The notes under the pieces were generated by a model. That model was not told where the DNA came from and searched no databases. It worked only from the letters and a program-made list of their open reading frames with translations. A stretch of DNA of 52,040 nucleotides, from positions 1 through 52,040 of the forward strand of contig JAJFJD010000050.1 in NCBI GenBank assembly GCA_021774335.1. The letters run 5' to 3'. Shown here in pieces: positions 18,230 to 27,130 of the stretch. The position numbers and the translations under genes were made by a program. Position 1 is the first letter of the stretch. The number at the start of each line of letters is the position of its first letter. This stretch comes from Alphaproteobacteria bacterium. Lineage in GTDB: Bacteria > Pseudomonadota > Alphaproteobacteria > UBA8366.

Positions 18230-19552
18230 ATGGGGCATTCGGGGAAGAGCGCGGCGATTATAGTTCCGCTGCTCTTGGGAGCAGTATTGTCGGTGTTCAG
18301 TCCGTCCGAAGCGGCGGCGCAGGCTGCCGCGAAGATGGATGGCGCGAACACCGCTTGGATTTTGACATCGACAGCGTTGGTCTTGTTCATGACGTTGCCG
18401 GGGTTAGCGCTGTTCTACGGCGGGCTGGTCCGGGCCAAAAACATCCTATCCGTCCTGATGCATTGTTTCGCGATTGCGTGTCTGGCTTCCGTGCTTTGGC
18501 TGGTGATCGTCTACAGCCTGGCCTTTAGCGACGGTGGTGCTGCGAACCAATGGATTGGCGGTTTTGACAAGGCATTCCTCGCCGGTGTCGGCACCGATTC
18601 TCTGACGGGGGATATTCCCGAGACCGTCTTCTTCATGTTCCAGATGACATTCGCGGTGATTACCCCGGCGTTGATCGTGGGTGCCTATCCCGAACGCATC
18701 AAATTCATGCCGGTCCTGTTGTTCAGCGGTTTGTGGCTGATTTTCGTGTATGCGCCGGTTGCGCATTGGATTTGGGGTGGCGGCTGGCTCGCCGGCCTCG
18801 GTGTGTTGGACTTTGCCGGCGGACTGGTCGTGCATGCGACTGCCGGCACTTCGGCCATCGTCATAGCGAAGATGCTCGGCAGCCGGAAAGGGTTCCCCAA
18901 CGAGCTGCGTCCGCCGCATAGCCCGGCCTTGACGATGATCGGTGCTGCAATGCTCTGGGTCGGCTGGTTTGGCTTCAACGCGGGCAGTGCCCTTGCGGCG
19001 AACGGCAGCGCCGGTATGGCGATGCTGGTGACGCACATTTCGGCGGCCACGGCCTCGCTGACCTGGATGACTATCGAATGGGTCAAGTTCGGCAAACCGA
19101 GCCTTGTCGGTATCGTGACGGGAATGGTTGCCGGTTTGGCGACGATCACGCCGGCGTCTGGCTTCGTTGGCCCGGCGGGTGCGCTGGTCTACGGCGTGTT
19201 GGCCGGGCTCGTCTGTTACTGGGCGGTCGGTACGATCAAGCACAAGCTCAAAATCGATGATTCATTGGATGTCTTCGCCGTGCACGGCGTCGGCGGTATT
19301 CTGGGTATTCTCCTGGTATCCGCCTTCGCGTTACCGGCGCTCGGCGGGCTCGGTTTGGCGGACGGCATGACGGTCGGTAAGCAGTTCGGTGTGCAGTTGC
19401 TGGGCACGGTGGCGGTTGTCGCCTGGAGTGCGGTTTTCAGCTTCATTATCATCAAGGTGGTGGCTGCAATCGGCGGATTGCGCGCCAGCGAGGACTCCGA
19501 AACCGAGGGGCTTGACCTCAGTGAACATGGCGAGCGCGAGTATAACTTCTAA
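18230..19552 (+). CDS. amtB: Ammonium transporter AmtB
   Basis: An inner-membrane ammonium channel, gated by PII. ATG 18230 has AAAGGA 9 bases upstream and gives 440 residues. The frame is open to 18140, but that part is not Amt-like. A cleavable signal-like N-terminus (to about residue 30, AAAQ) precedes about 11 membrane spans. Family motifs: GANTAWILTSTALVLFMTLP, LFYGGLVRAKN, GGLVVHATAGTSAIV and DVFAVHGVGGILG; the pore His pair lies in the last two. glnK follows 53 bases later. Confidence 0.95.
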   Translation: MGHSGKSAAIIVPLLLGAVLSVFSPSEAAAQAAAKMDGANTAWILTSTALVLFMTLPGLALFYGGLVRAKNILSVLMHCFAIACLASVLWLVIVYSLAFSDGGAANQWIGGFDKAFLAGVGTDSLTGDIPETVFFMFQMTFAVITPALIVGAYPERIKFMPVLLFSGLWLIFVYAPVAHWIWGGGWLAGLGVLDFAGGLVVHATAGTSAIVIAKMLGSRKGFPNELRPPHSPALTMIGAAMLWVGWFGFNAGSALAANGSAGMAMLVTHISAATASLTWMTIEWVKFGKPSLVGIVTGMVAGLATITPASGFVGPAGALVYGVLAGLVCYWAVGTIKHKLKIDDSLDVFAVHGVGGILGILLVSAFALPALGGLGLADGMTVGKQFGVQLLGTVAVVAWSAVFSFIIIKVVAAIGGLRASEDSETEGLDLSEHGEREYNF

Positions 19553-19605
19553 GCCCGTTGCCAAGTTGGACAGCAGTCGGTGCGAACAAATAAGGATGCA
19601 ATGCC

Positions 19606-19944
19606 ATGAAAATGGTAATGGCGATCATTAAGCCCTTCAAACTCGATGACGTGCGCGAGGCGCTCGGTGCTATCGGCGTCGAGGGACTCACCGTGTCGGA
19701 AGTTAAAGGATACGGTCGGCAGAAGGGACAGACGGAGATATATCGCGGTGCGGAATACGCCGTCAGCTTTGTGCCAAAGGTGAAGCTGGAAATTGCCGTC
19801 GATGACGACTTGACCGAACGGGTCGTCGAAGCCATTCGCGAGACGGCTAACTCTGACAAGATTGGCGACGGCAAGATTTTTGTCATGGAGCTTGGCGAAG
19901 CCGTGCGGATCCGAACCGGTGAGACCGGGGCGAGCGCGCTGTAA
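19606..19944 (+). CDS. glnK: PII nitrogen regulatory protein GlnK
   Basis: A trimeric 2-oxoglutarate/ATP sensor that closes AmtB when nitrogen is plentiful. The 112 residues match the family exactly. The T-loop [11 protein letters not shown] places the uridylylation Tyr at residue 51, and the C-terminal [20 protein letters not shown] contributes to nucleotide binding. AAGGA lies before ATG 19606. Pairing with amtB is near universal, but here the order is amtB-glnK, opposite to the common glnK-amtB. Confidence 0.95.
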   Translation: MKMVMAIIKPFKLDDVREALGAIGVEGLTVSEVKGYGRQKGQTEIYRGAEYAVSFVPKVKLEIAVDDDLTERVVEAIRETANSDKIGDGKIFVMELGEAVRIRTGETGASAL

Positions 19945-19953
19945 AGCACTGTC

Positions 19954-19972
19954 GGTGGCGAATTTCGCCGCC
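19954..19972 (+). repeat. Short inverted repeat between glnK and crcB
   Basis: GGTGGCGAA and TTCGCCGCC, around one T, form 9-base arms with a single G-T wobble. There is no T run. It may mark the glnK transcript 3' end or be incidental. The 50-base gap is too short and lacks the pattern for a fluoride riboswitch. Confidence 0.3.
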
Positions 19973-19994
19973 GCCAACGATCTGGGCGAACACA

Positions 19995-20375
19995 GTGAAA
20001 CTGATTTTTGCAATCGCGGTTGGCGGTGCAGTGGGGGCGGTGGCCCGGCATCTCGTCAATGTGCAGGCCGCGGCTTTGATGGGGTTCGGATTCCCTTGGG
20101 GAACTCTGGCGGTCAACATTCTGGGGTCATTCCTGATGGGGGTGCTTGTCGAGACGTCTGCATTGGTGTGGTCGCCGGGTTCGGCTCTACGGGCGATGCT
20201 GGCGGTTGGTGTGCTTGGAGCGTTCACGACTTTCTCCACGTTTTCGTTGGATGCGATCGTGCTGTATGAACGGGGCCAGCTGGCGCTGGCGGCGGGCTAC
20301 ATCGTTGCATCGGTGGTTTTGTCGATTGGCGGTCTGTTCGCCGGCCTTGCCGTGATCCGCGCCGTGGTCCAATGA
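19995..20375 (+). CDS. crcB: Fluoride channel CrcB/Fluc
   Basis: A dual-topology dimeric fluoride exporter of the inner membrane. The 126 residues have four hydrophobic spans. GGAVGAVARHLV in TM1, PWGTLAVNILGSFLMG with the pore Asn in TM2, and GVLGAFTTFSTFSLDA with the Phe-box and sodium-site region in TM3 are all present. Start is GTG. The TGA overlaps the ATG of the next gene by 4 bases. Order crcB then rluC is common in alphaproteobacteria. Confidence 0.93.
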   Translation: MKLIFAIAVGGAVGAVARHLVNVQAAALMGFGFPWGTLAVNILGSFLMGVLVETSALVWSPGSALRAMLAVGVLGAFTTFSTFSLDAIVLYERGQLALAAGYIVASVVLSIGGLFAGLAVIRAVVQ

Positions 20376-21367
20376 CCGGCGTTGAGATACGGGTCGTTGG
20401 CAATGATGAGGTGGACCTGCGCCTCGATCGATGGTTCAGCATCCATTATCCCGAACTTAATCACGGTCGTTTGCAGAAATTGTTGCGCAAGGGACAGGTC
20501 CGGGTCGACGGTCGCCGTGCCAAGGCAGGATTGCGGCTTGCCGCTGGCGCTCAGGTGCGGGTGCCGCCGCTTGGCGCGCCGCCGGCGGAGAAGCCGCGCG
20601 AAAAGTCCGAACCCACGATTAGCAAGGCCGATGCCGACCTGATCCAGTCGCTCGTTCTCTATAAGGACCAGGATGCGATCGCACTGAACAAGCCGCCGGG
20701 GCTGGCGGTGCAGGGAGGCACCGGGACACACCGCCACATCGACGGCATGCTCGATGCGCTGCGCTTCGATGCGAAGGAGACGCCACGCCTCGTGCACCGG
20801 CTGGACCGGGACACGAGCGGTATTCTTCTGCTTGGCCGGACACGGGCGGCAACGGCGGCACTGGGCAAGTCCTTCCGGAGCCGGACCACGCGGAAACTCT
20901 ATTGGGCGATCACCGTCGGCGTGCCGGAAACCCAGTCGGGACGGATAGACCTGCCCTTGGCCAAACTGCCCGGTCCGGCGGGGGAGCGTATGGTCGTGGA
21001 CCGCGCCAAGGGACAGAGCGCCACGACGGTATACCGTGTCGTCGAACGCATCGGCAGCCGACTTGCCTGGGTAGCACTTTGGCCCTGGACCGGCAGAACC
21101 CACCAGCTCCGTGTGCATTGCGCGTCGATCGGTTGTCCGATCCTGGGCGATGGAAAATATGGCGGCGCGGAGGCTTTTGTGACCGGGCATCCGGTCTCGC
21201 GGAAAGTGCATTTGCATGCGCGGTCGTTGACCGTGCCGCATCCGTCGCGAAAGGGTGACTTGTCGGTGACGGCGCCGTTGCCGGATCATATGATGGATAC
21301 GTGGTCTCTGTTCGGTCTGGACCCAAACGATACGGAAGATCCTTTCGCGGACGACATGCCATCGTAG
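20372..21367 (+). CDS. rluC: RluA-family pseudouridine synthase (RluC-like)
   Basis: It isomerises uridines in 23S rRNA. An S4 RNA-binding domain spans about residues 15-65 (LDRWFSIHYPELNHGRLQ). The catalytic domain carries HRLDRDTSGILLL with the catalytic Asp145, and ends with WTGRTHQLRVHCASIGCPIL. The 331 residues and S4 domain fit RluC/RluD; assignment to RluC rather than D is by synteny with crcB and is less certain. Coupled to crcB by a 4-base overlap. Confidence 0.88.
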   Translation: MTGVEIRVVGNDEVDLRLDRWFSIHYPELNHGRLQKLLRKGQVRVDGRRAKAGLRLAAGAQVRVPPLGAPPAEKPREKSEPTISKADADLIQSLVLYKDQDAIALNKPPGLAVQGGTGTHRHIDGMLDALRFDAKETPRLVHRLDRDTSGILLLGRTRAATAALGKSFRSRTTRKLYWAITVGVPETQSGRIDLPLAKLPGPAGERMVVDRAKGQSATTVYRVVERIGSRLAWVALWPWTGRTHQLRVHCASIGCPILGDGKYGGAEAFVTGHPVSRKVHLHARSLTVPHPSRKGDLSVTAPLPDHMMDTWSLFGLDPNDTEDPFADDMPS

Positions 21368-21476
21368 CAGGGTACTGGTTCCGGTTTGCCTCCTCTGCTG
21401 TGCAGCGTGTCACAGTCGACCGCCGGTCACTGAAATATTATATGGTTAGTGGGAAAATCCTATTCCGAGGGGCCGA

Positions 21477-22160
21477 ATGGCGACGACGATGCCCAACCGC
21501 TTGATCGTGTTCGATTGTGACGGCACACTCGTCGATAGTCAGCACAATATAGTAGAGGCCATGACGCGCGCATTTCGCCGGCATGACCTGCATGATCCAA
21601 TACCGGAAGAGGTTCGACGTACGGTCGGGTTGAGTATTTTGGAGTCCGTGGGCCGTCTCTTGCCTGACGCGCCGCATGACACGCTTGAGAGCGTCGGCGA
21701 GGCATATCGCACGGCGTCCTACGAATTGCGGCTCGAACCGGATCACGAAGAGCCGCTCTACCCCGGCATCGGCGACATGATTAGGGATTTGTCGGGGTCA
21801 AACGCCATTCTCGCGGTGGCTACCGGGAAATCGCAGCGCGGTCTTAGAAAAACGCTGCAGAATCATGATCTGCAACAGTATTTTACGATCTTGAAGACAG
21901 CAGATGATGGCCCCGGAAAGCCGGATCCGACGATCCTGCTCGACGCCATTGCCGAAGCGGGCGCCGACGCCGCGTCGACCGTGATGATCGGTGATACCGT
22001 ATTCGATATTGCCATGGCGCGGTCGGCCAGGACCCATGCCATCGGCGTTAACTGGGGATATCACGAGCCGGATGAACTCGACGCTGCCGGCGCCCATGTC
22101 ATACTTGATAAAATTAACGAGTTACCGAATTTCCTGGAAACACTCTGGGGTAAAAATTGA
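21477..22160 (+). CDS. HAD-superfamily hydrolase, phosphoglycolate-phosphatase-like
   Basis: A cytosolic phosphatase of the HAD IA subclass. Motif I VFDCDGTLVDS gives the nucleophile Asp13 and general acid Asp15. A helical cap follows, then motif II AVATGKSQRG, motif III Lys in GKPDPTILLDA, and motif IV VMIGDTVFDIAMA. The 227 residues are typical. GAGGGG precedes the ATG; Met5 is a possible alternative start. The same position before ATP12 is common in this group. The substrate is not fixed by the sequence. Confidence 0.85.
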   Translation: MATTMPNRLIVFDCDGTLVDSQHNIVEAMTRAFRRHDLHDPIPEEVRRTVGLSILESVGRLLPDAPHDTLESVGEAYRTASYELRLEPDHEEPLYPGIGDMIRDLSGSNAILAVATGKSQRGLRKTLQNHDLQQYFTILKTADDGPGKPDPTILLDAIAEAGADAASTVMIGDTVFDIAMARSARTHAIGVNWGYHEPDELDAAGAHVILDKINELPNFLETLWGKN

Positions 22161-24232
22161 TGCGTATTGCCAAGATTATAGCGATTGCCGGTGTTGTCAT
22201 CGTCGTTCTGCTCGGTGCGGCCGCCGTTATTTTGAGCACGTTGGATTTCAACGAATACAAGCAGCAAATCGCTGATGAGGCGAAGAAAGCCACCGGCCGT
22301 GACCTGGCCATCGAGGGCGATCTTCGGCTCAACATTTTTACGCTAAATCCGGGCCTCGCGGTCGCTGGCGTTCGGTTCGCGAACGCGCCCTGGGGGTCCA
22401 AGCCCGATATGGCGACGATCAAACGGTTTGAGGTGAAAGTCAGCCTGCTGCCGCTGCTCAGTGGGACCTTGGATGTTGATCGCGTGGTCATCAGCGGCGC
22501 CGACATTCTGCTCGAACGCAATAAGGCCGGGGAGGGGAACTACGAATTCGGCCCGGCTAAGAAAGCCGAACCCGCCAAGAAGGATGGCGCGGGCGATGCC
22601 GGACAGTTGCCGAATCTGGCGCTGCGCGAAGTAAGCATCGAGGATGCGCGGCTAACCTACAAAGATGCGCAATCAGGACAGACTGTCGTCCTTGCAGTGG
22701 ATCAGCTTGCGCTCAGCGGCGGTTCGGACCTGCCGCTCGACGTGACGCTCAAGGGCTCCTACAACGATGCTCCGTTCAGCGTGACCGGCGGTATGGGCAG
22801 TATGCTGGTACTGGTCGGTGGGGAAGACCCATGGCCCCTTTCCGTCAAGGCGGAAGCGGGCGGTGCGACCGTGTCCGTGAAGGGCAAAATCGGCAATCCT
22901 GCCGCGGTTTCCGGGTTGGACCTGTCGGTGTCGGTCACCGGGCAGGACCTGTCGGCGATGAGCGCCATTGCGCAAGCCCCGGTGCCGCCGCTCGGACCGT
23001 ATTCCATCACGGCAAAAATCAAGGGTGCGCTCGATAAAGCCATCGAAGTCCCGACGCTAAACGTAAAGATAGGCGAGAGTGCCCTGGCGGGTAAGGCGAC
23101 GCTCCAACTCAAAGGGCGTCCCGCCCTAACCGCCAGCCTAGCGTCCGACCTCATCAAGCTTTCGGATTTCGTGAAGGAGCCGCAGGGCGGGAAATCCGCG
23201 GAAAGCGATAAGAGTTCGGACAAGAATCCCGCCGCCGGCGGCGGGGCGGACAAGCGCGTATTCCCGGCGGACCCGCTACCGGTCGATGGCTTGAAGGCGG
23301 CGGATGCCAATGTCGATCTGGCCGTCAAGAAGCTGATTGCGAACGGGATACCAGTGGACGATATCCAGGTAAAACTCCGTCTCCGCAACGGGGACCTGAC
23401 CGTGAAGCCGCTAGTTGCCCAAATCGCAGGCGGCATTATCGACGGGAATGTACGTCTGAACGCCTCCCAAGGGACGCCGGCGCTCGATCTGGCGATCTCC
23501 GGCAAGAAGATCGACGTGGGCAAGCTCTTGGCGGCGATGGATGTGACGGACCTCCTTCAGGGTACCGTCAACACCGATGTGACGCTGAAGGGACAAGGCC
23601 AGTCGGTGCGTGCGTTGATGGCGAGCTTGAACGGCAAGACCAATGTCGTGATGGGGAAAGGACGCATGAAAAGCGACGCGTTGGATAACTATGCCGGCGG
23701 TGCGGCTAAAATTCTGACCCAAATCGTGGTGGGCAAGAAAAGCGAATACACCGTCATCAATTGCTTCGTGAACCAGTTCGATATTCAGAAAGGCGTAGCG
23801 AACAGCAAGATTCTGTTATTCGATACGGAATACACCACGGTAACCGGCAAGGGATCGATCAACCTCGGCACTGAGGAAATCGACTACCAGATCGATCCGC
23901 GGCCGAAATCGGTCACCGTCAACACGGCGGTGCCGGTCCAGATTACGGGCATGATCGGTGACCCGTCCATTTCACTGAACACGCTGGCCGCCGCGGCAAA
24001 GGTCGGCGGGATTGTCGGGTCAGTGTTCTTCCCGCCTGCGGCCATCGTGGCCCTGGGCGACTTGGGCACCGGCGACGATAATCCCTGCGTCAAAAAGGCG
24101 GGCGCGGGCGGCAAAGCCGGGGATCCGAAGGCCAAGCCCGAGTCCAAGGGCGTCACCGATGCAGTGAAAGGCGTCGGTGACGGCGTAAAGGAGAGGCTCG
24201 ACAAAGGGCTGAAAGGATTGTTCGGCAAGTAA
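22160..24232 (+). CDS. AsmA family protein
   Basis: A large envelope protein of the AsmA/TamB-like group, implicated in outer-membrane lipid and protein homeostasis. A single N-terminal membrane anchor (about residues 4-28) is followed by DFNEYKQQIADEAKKATGRD and IEGDLRLNIFTLNPGLAVAG, the AsmA N-terminal signature. Long beta-rich repeats follow, with a second AsmA segment near TLKGQGQSVRALMASLNGKT. A Lys/Gly-rich tail ends the 690 residues. It starts at the overlapping TGA/ATG of the HAD gene and ends overlapping ATP12, so the three are coupled. Confidence 0.85.
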   Translation: MRIAKIIAIAGVVIVVLLGAAAVILSTLDFNEYKQQIADEAKKATGRDLAIEGDLRLNIFTLNPGLAVAGVRFANAPWGSKPDMATIKRFEVKVSLLPLLSGTLDVDRVVISGADILLERNKAGEGNYEFGPAKKAEPAKKDGAGDAGQLPNLALREVSIEDARLTYKDAQSGQTVVLAVDQLALSGGSDLPLDVTLKGSYNDAPFSVTGGMGSMLVLVGGEDPWPLSVKAEAGGATVSVKGKIGNPAAVSGLDLSVSVTGQDLSAMSAIAQAPVPPLGPYSITAKIKGALDKAIEVPTLNVKIGESALAGKATLQLKGRPALTASLASDLIKLSDFVKEPQGGKSAESDKSSDKNPAAGGGADKRVFPADPLPVDGLKAADANVDLAVKKLIANGIPVDDIQVKLRLRNGDLTVKPLVAQIAGGIIDGNVRLNASQGTPALDLAISGKKIDVGKLLAAMDVTDLLQGTVNTDVTLKGQGQSVRALMASLNGKTNVVMGKGRMKSDALDNYAGGAAKILTQIVVGKKSEYTVINCFVNQFDIQKGVANSKILLFDTEYTTVTGKGSINLGTEEIDYQIDPRPKSVTVNTAVPVQITGMIGDPSISLNTLAAAAKVGGIVGSVFFPPAAIVALGDLGTGDDNPCVKKAGAGGKAGDPKAKPESKGVTDAVKGVGDGVKERLDKGLKGLFGK

Positions 24233-24933
24233 TGGCGTTGAAGCGTTTCTATAAGGTCTGCGCGGTTGAAAGCACGGACGACGGGCATGGGGTGACGCTG
24301 GACGGGCGGTCGATCAAAACCCCGGGGAAGGCACCGTTGATCGTACCCAGCAAGCCTCTGGCGGATGTCGTTGCGGCTGAATGGGATGCACAGGGTGACA
24401 AAATCGATACGGACAGCATGCCGCTGACGCAGTTCGCCAGTACTGCGGTAGACCGGGTCGTACCGCGGCGCGATGCCGTTATCGACGATATTGCCGCCTT
24501 TGGCCGGACCGATCTTCTCTGCTATCGCGCGGAACATCCGACGGCACTGGTCGAACGCCAAGGGGCAGTCTGGCAGCCCTTGCTGGATTGGGTCGCATTG
24601 CGATACGACGCGCCTTTGATGGTGACGGGGGGGGTAATTCCAGTCGAGCAGCCGGAGAACAGTCTGGCGGCCGTACGGGCGGCGGTGGCAGAGAGCGACG
24701 ATTTCGCCTTGTCCGGTCTGTACTCACTCACGGTGGGCTGCGGGTCGGTTGTGCTGGCGCTCGCGGTCCGGGAAGACGAGATCGAAGCCGAGGCGGCGTT
24801 CGCGGCAAGCCAGCTGGAGGAGACCTGGCAGGCCGAACAGTGGGGCCGTGATCCCGAGGCGGAATCACGGCGCGAACGCCTCCGTACGGATATTCATGCC
24901 GCGGCCCAGTTTCTCGCTCTCTTGCGGGCATGA
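24232..24933 (+). CDS. ATP12-family F1-ATPase assembly chaperone
   Basis: ATP12 proteins bind the alpha subunit during F1 assembly; in bacteria they occur mainly in alphaproteobacteria. The 233 residues contain VTLDGRSIKTPGKAPLIVPS and VAAEWDAQGDKIDTDSMPLT, followed by DLLCYRAEHP and a helical C-terminal domain with GLYSLTVGCGSVVLALAV, all typical. ATG overlaps the asmA stop by one base. It precedes pccB by 42 bases. Confidence 0.93.
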   Translation: MALKRFYKVCAVESTDDGHGVTLDGRSIKTPGKAPLIVPSKPLADVVAAEWDAQGDKIDTDSMPLTQFASTAVDRVVPRRDAVIDDIAAFGRTDLLCYRAEHPTALVERQGAVWQPLLDWVALRYDAPLMVTGGVIPVEQPENSLAAVRAAVAESDDFALSGLYSLTVGCGSVVLALAVREDEIEAEAAFAASQLEETWQAEQWGRDPEAESRRERLRTDIHAAAQFLALLRA

Positions 24934-24975
24934 AACCGGGGTGCTATGCCGGATTACAACGGCGGGAGGCCCCCT

Positions 24976-26508
24976 ATGAGCGACATCATCAAGCAGCTTG
25001 AAGAAAAACGCGACGCCGCACGGCTTGGCGGCGGACAGCGGCGCATCGATGCCCAGCACAAGAAGGGCAAACTGACCGCGCGCGAGCGGCTCGAGGTGTT
25101 GTTCGACGAAGAATCCTTCGAGGAATGGGACATGTTCGTCGAGCATGATTCGCACGACTTTGGCATGGATGAACAACGGGTTCCCGGCGATGGCGTGGTG
25201 ACCGGGCACGGTACCATCAACGGCCGTCTCGTCTTCGCATTCAGTCAGGATTTTACAGTTTTCGGCGGATCGCTCTCCGCCGCGCATGCGCGCAAGATCT
25301 GCAAGGTGATGGATCAGGCGATGAAGGTCGGCGCGCCGGTGATCGGGCTTAACGATTCCGGAGGGGCACGCATCCAGGAAGGCGTGGCGTCCTTGGCGGG
25401 CTATGCCGACGTCTTCCAGCGAAATGTCATGGCCTCGGGCGTGGTGCCGCAGATATCCTTGATCATGGGCCCGTGCGCCGGTGGTGCCGTCTATTCGCCG
25501 GCGATGACCGATTTCATCTTTATGGTGAAGGATTCGTCCTACATGTTCGTCACCGGGCCCGACGTGGTGAAGACGGTGACGCATGAGGAGGTGACCGCGG
25601 AGGATTTGGGCGGCGCGATCACGCACACGACGAAATCCGGTGTGGCCGATCTTGCTTTTGAAAACGACATCGAGGCGCTGATCGAACTGCGCCGCTTCAT
25701 GGATTTCCTGCCGCCGTCGAATCGCGAGAAAGCACCGGAACTTCCGACCGCGGATCCGTTCGACCGGCCTGAACCGTCGCTCGACACATTGGTGCCCGAG
25801 AATCCTAACCATCCCTACGATATGGGCGAGTTGGTGCGAAAGATACTGGACGAGGGGGATTTCTTCGAGGTCGCCCCGACCTATGCAGGCAATATCCTGA
25901 CCGGGTTTGGCCGCATGGAGGGTCAGACCGTAGGCATTGTCGCCAACCAGCCAATGGTCCTGGCGGGGTGCCTCGACATCGATTCCGCACGCAAGGCCGG
26001 CCGGTTCGTCCGCTTTTGCGACTGTTTCAACATTCCGATCCTGACTTTCGTGGACGTCCCGGGCTTCCTGCCGGGGACCGGTCAGGAATACGGCGGCATC
26101 ATCAAGCATGGCGCGAAGCTGCTATTCGCCTATGCCGAGGCCACGGTGCCGAAGATCACCGTCATCACGCGAAAGGCCTATGGCGGCGCGTATGACGTCA
26201 TGAGTTCGAAGCATCTGCGCGGCGATCTCAACTATGCCTGGCCGAGCGCCGAGATTGCGGTGATGGGCCCGAAAGGGGCGGTGGAGATCATCTTCCGCGC
26301 TGATCTGGGCGACGAGGAGAAGATCGAAAAGCGGACCGAGGAATACCGCGAGAAATTCGCCAATCCTTTCGTCGCCAGTTCGCTCGGATTCATCGACGAC
26401 GTGATCATGCCCCGCAATACACGGCGGCGCATCTGTCGAGGCCTGCGCATGCTGCGTAATAAGCAATTGGAAAACCCGCCGAAGAAGCACAGCAACATTC
26501 CGCTTTAG
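24976..26508 (+). CDS. pccB: Propionyl-CoA carboxylase beta chain
   Basis: The carboxyltransferase subunit that moves CO2 from carboxybiotin to propionyl-CoA, giving methylmalonyl-CoA. ATG 24976 has GGGAGG 6 bases upstream and yields 510 residues, the family's usual size; the frame is open 30 bases further up. The N-half holds [20 protein letters not shown] and [16 protein letters not shown] (acyl-CoA site), and the C-half [20 protein letters not shown] (carboxybiotin site). The biotin-bearing partner pccA is about 4.3 kb downstream on the same strand. Confidence 0.96.
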   Translation: MSDIIKQLEEKRDAARLGGGQRRIDAQHKKGKLTARERLEVLFDEESFEEWDMFVEHDSHDFGMDEQRVPGDGVVTGHGTINGRLVFAFSQDFTVFGGSLSAAHARKICKVMDQAMKVGAPVIGLNDSGGARIQEGVASLAGYADVFQRNVMASGVVPQISLIMGPCAGGAVYSPAMTDFIFMVKDSSYMFVTGPDVVKTVTHEEVTAEDLGGAITHTTKSGVADLAFENDIEALIELRRFMDFLPPSNREKAPELPTADPFDRPEPSLDTLVPENPNHPYDMGELVRKILDEGDFFEVAPTYAGNILTGFGRMEGQTVGIVANQPMVLAGCLDIDSARKAGRFVRFCDCFNIPILTFVDVPGFLPGTGQEYGGIIKHGAKLLFAYAEATVPKITVITRKAYGGAYDVMSSKHLRGDLNYAWPSAEIAVMGPKGAVEIIFRADLGDEEKIEKRTEEYREKFANPFVASSLGFIDDVIMPRNTRRRICRGLRMLRNKQLENPPKKHSNIPL

Positions 26509-26579
26509 GCGTGCATTGTCTGGATAGGGCCTGAAAGTTGCCGTTGGCCCGAAATCCCGGCAGAGAGGACTGATTTTCC

Positions 26580-26822
26580 ATGGACCGCCAAACCAATGCT
26601 TCGATTGACGATGCGACATTGGCTCGCAATGGCAAAGTGATTCAGGTCCTCGGTTTAACGGACGTGGTGTTGGGTGGTTCTATACCCGTCTGGGGACCGT
26701 TGATCGCGCCCGACTTGGGGATGTACTGGTGGATTGCGGGTGCATTTCTCGCCATGACGGGGTTGGGGCTGTTTGTCTACGGGCGCATCATCTTTAAGCG
26801 CGCTCGACCGTCCAATCTTTAA
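26580..26822 (+). CDS. Small two-span membrane protein, function unknown
   Basis: The 80-residue frame has AGAGAGGA before its ATG. Two hydrophobic segments (about 23-44 and 49-68, the second with WWIAGAFLAMTGLGLFVYG) are followed by a basic tail, FKRARPSNL, suggesting both termini in the cytoplasm. I do not recognise a family. Its place inside the pcc gene group suggests a possible membrane accessory role, but that is only context. Confidence 0.6.
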   Translation: MDRQTNASIDDATLARNGKVIQVLGLTDVVLGGSIPVWGPLIAPDLGMYWWIAGAFLAMTGLGLFVYGRIIFKRARPSNL

Positions 26823-26867
26823 ATTGCCCAGTCCGGAATATGCTTAGATTGAAATGGTAAAGACGCC

Positions 26868-27098
26868 ATGACGCACTCGGAAGACCCCAACACGGAACGC
26901 GCGGCACACCGGAGCCGCGGGCTACGCCTCCATTTCGCGGCCTATTTTCTGCTGATGCTGGTGCTTGTCCCCATCAATTTGATCGTGACTCCCGATACCC
27001 CGTGGTTTATCTGGCCCATGGTGGGCTGGGGGAGTGTCTTGGCGATTCATACTGCCTGGGCGATGGGGTTATTTGATATACTTTCCTCCAAGGATTGA
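26868..27098 (+). CDS. 2TM-domain small membrane protein
   Basis: The 76 residues form a soluble N-terminus of about 22 residues, then two membrane helices (about 24-41 and 48-68), with the pattern RLHFAAYFLLMLVLVPINL ... PWFIWPMVGWGSVLAIHTAW. His and Trp positions resemble the 2TM domain found in short bacterial proteins and some kinases. The upstream Shine-Dalgarno is weak. No function can be assigned. Confidence 0.6.
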   Translation: MTHSEDPNTERAAHRSRGLRLHFAAYFLLMLVLVPINLIVTPDTPWFIWPMVGWGSVLAIHTAWAMGLFDILSSKD

Positions 27099-27130
27099 TC
27101 ACCGGCATAATCGATAATGGGATACCGTTC

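Noticed and set aside
19945..19994. Fluoride riboswitch before crcB
   Set aside because: The gap is only 50 bases and lacks the conserved riboswitch elements; only a short inverted repeat is present.
24865..26109. 414-codon open frame antisense to pccB
   Set aside because: Same shadow effect opposite a secure gene; no start signal or motif.
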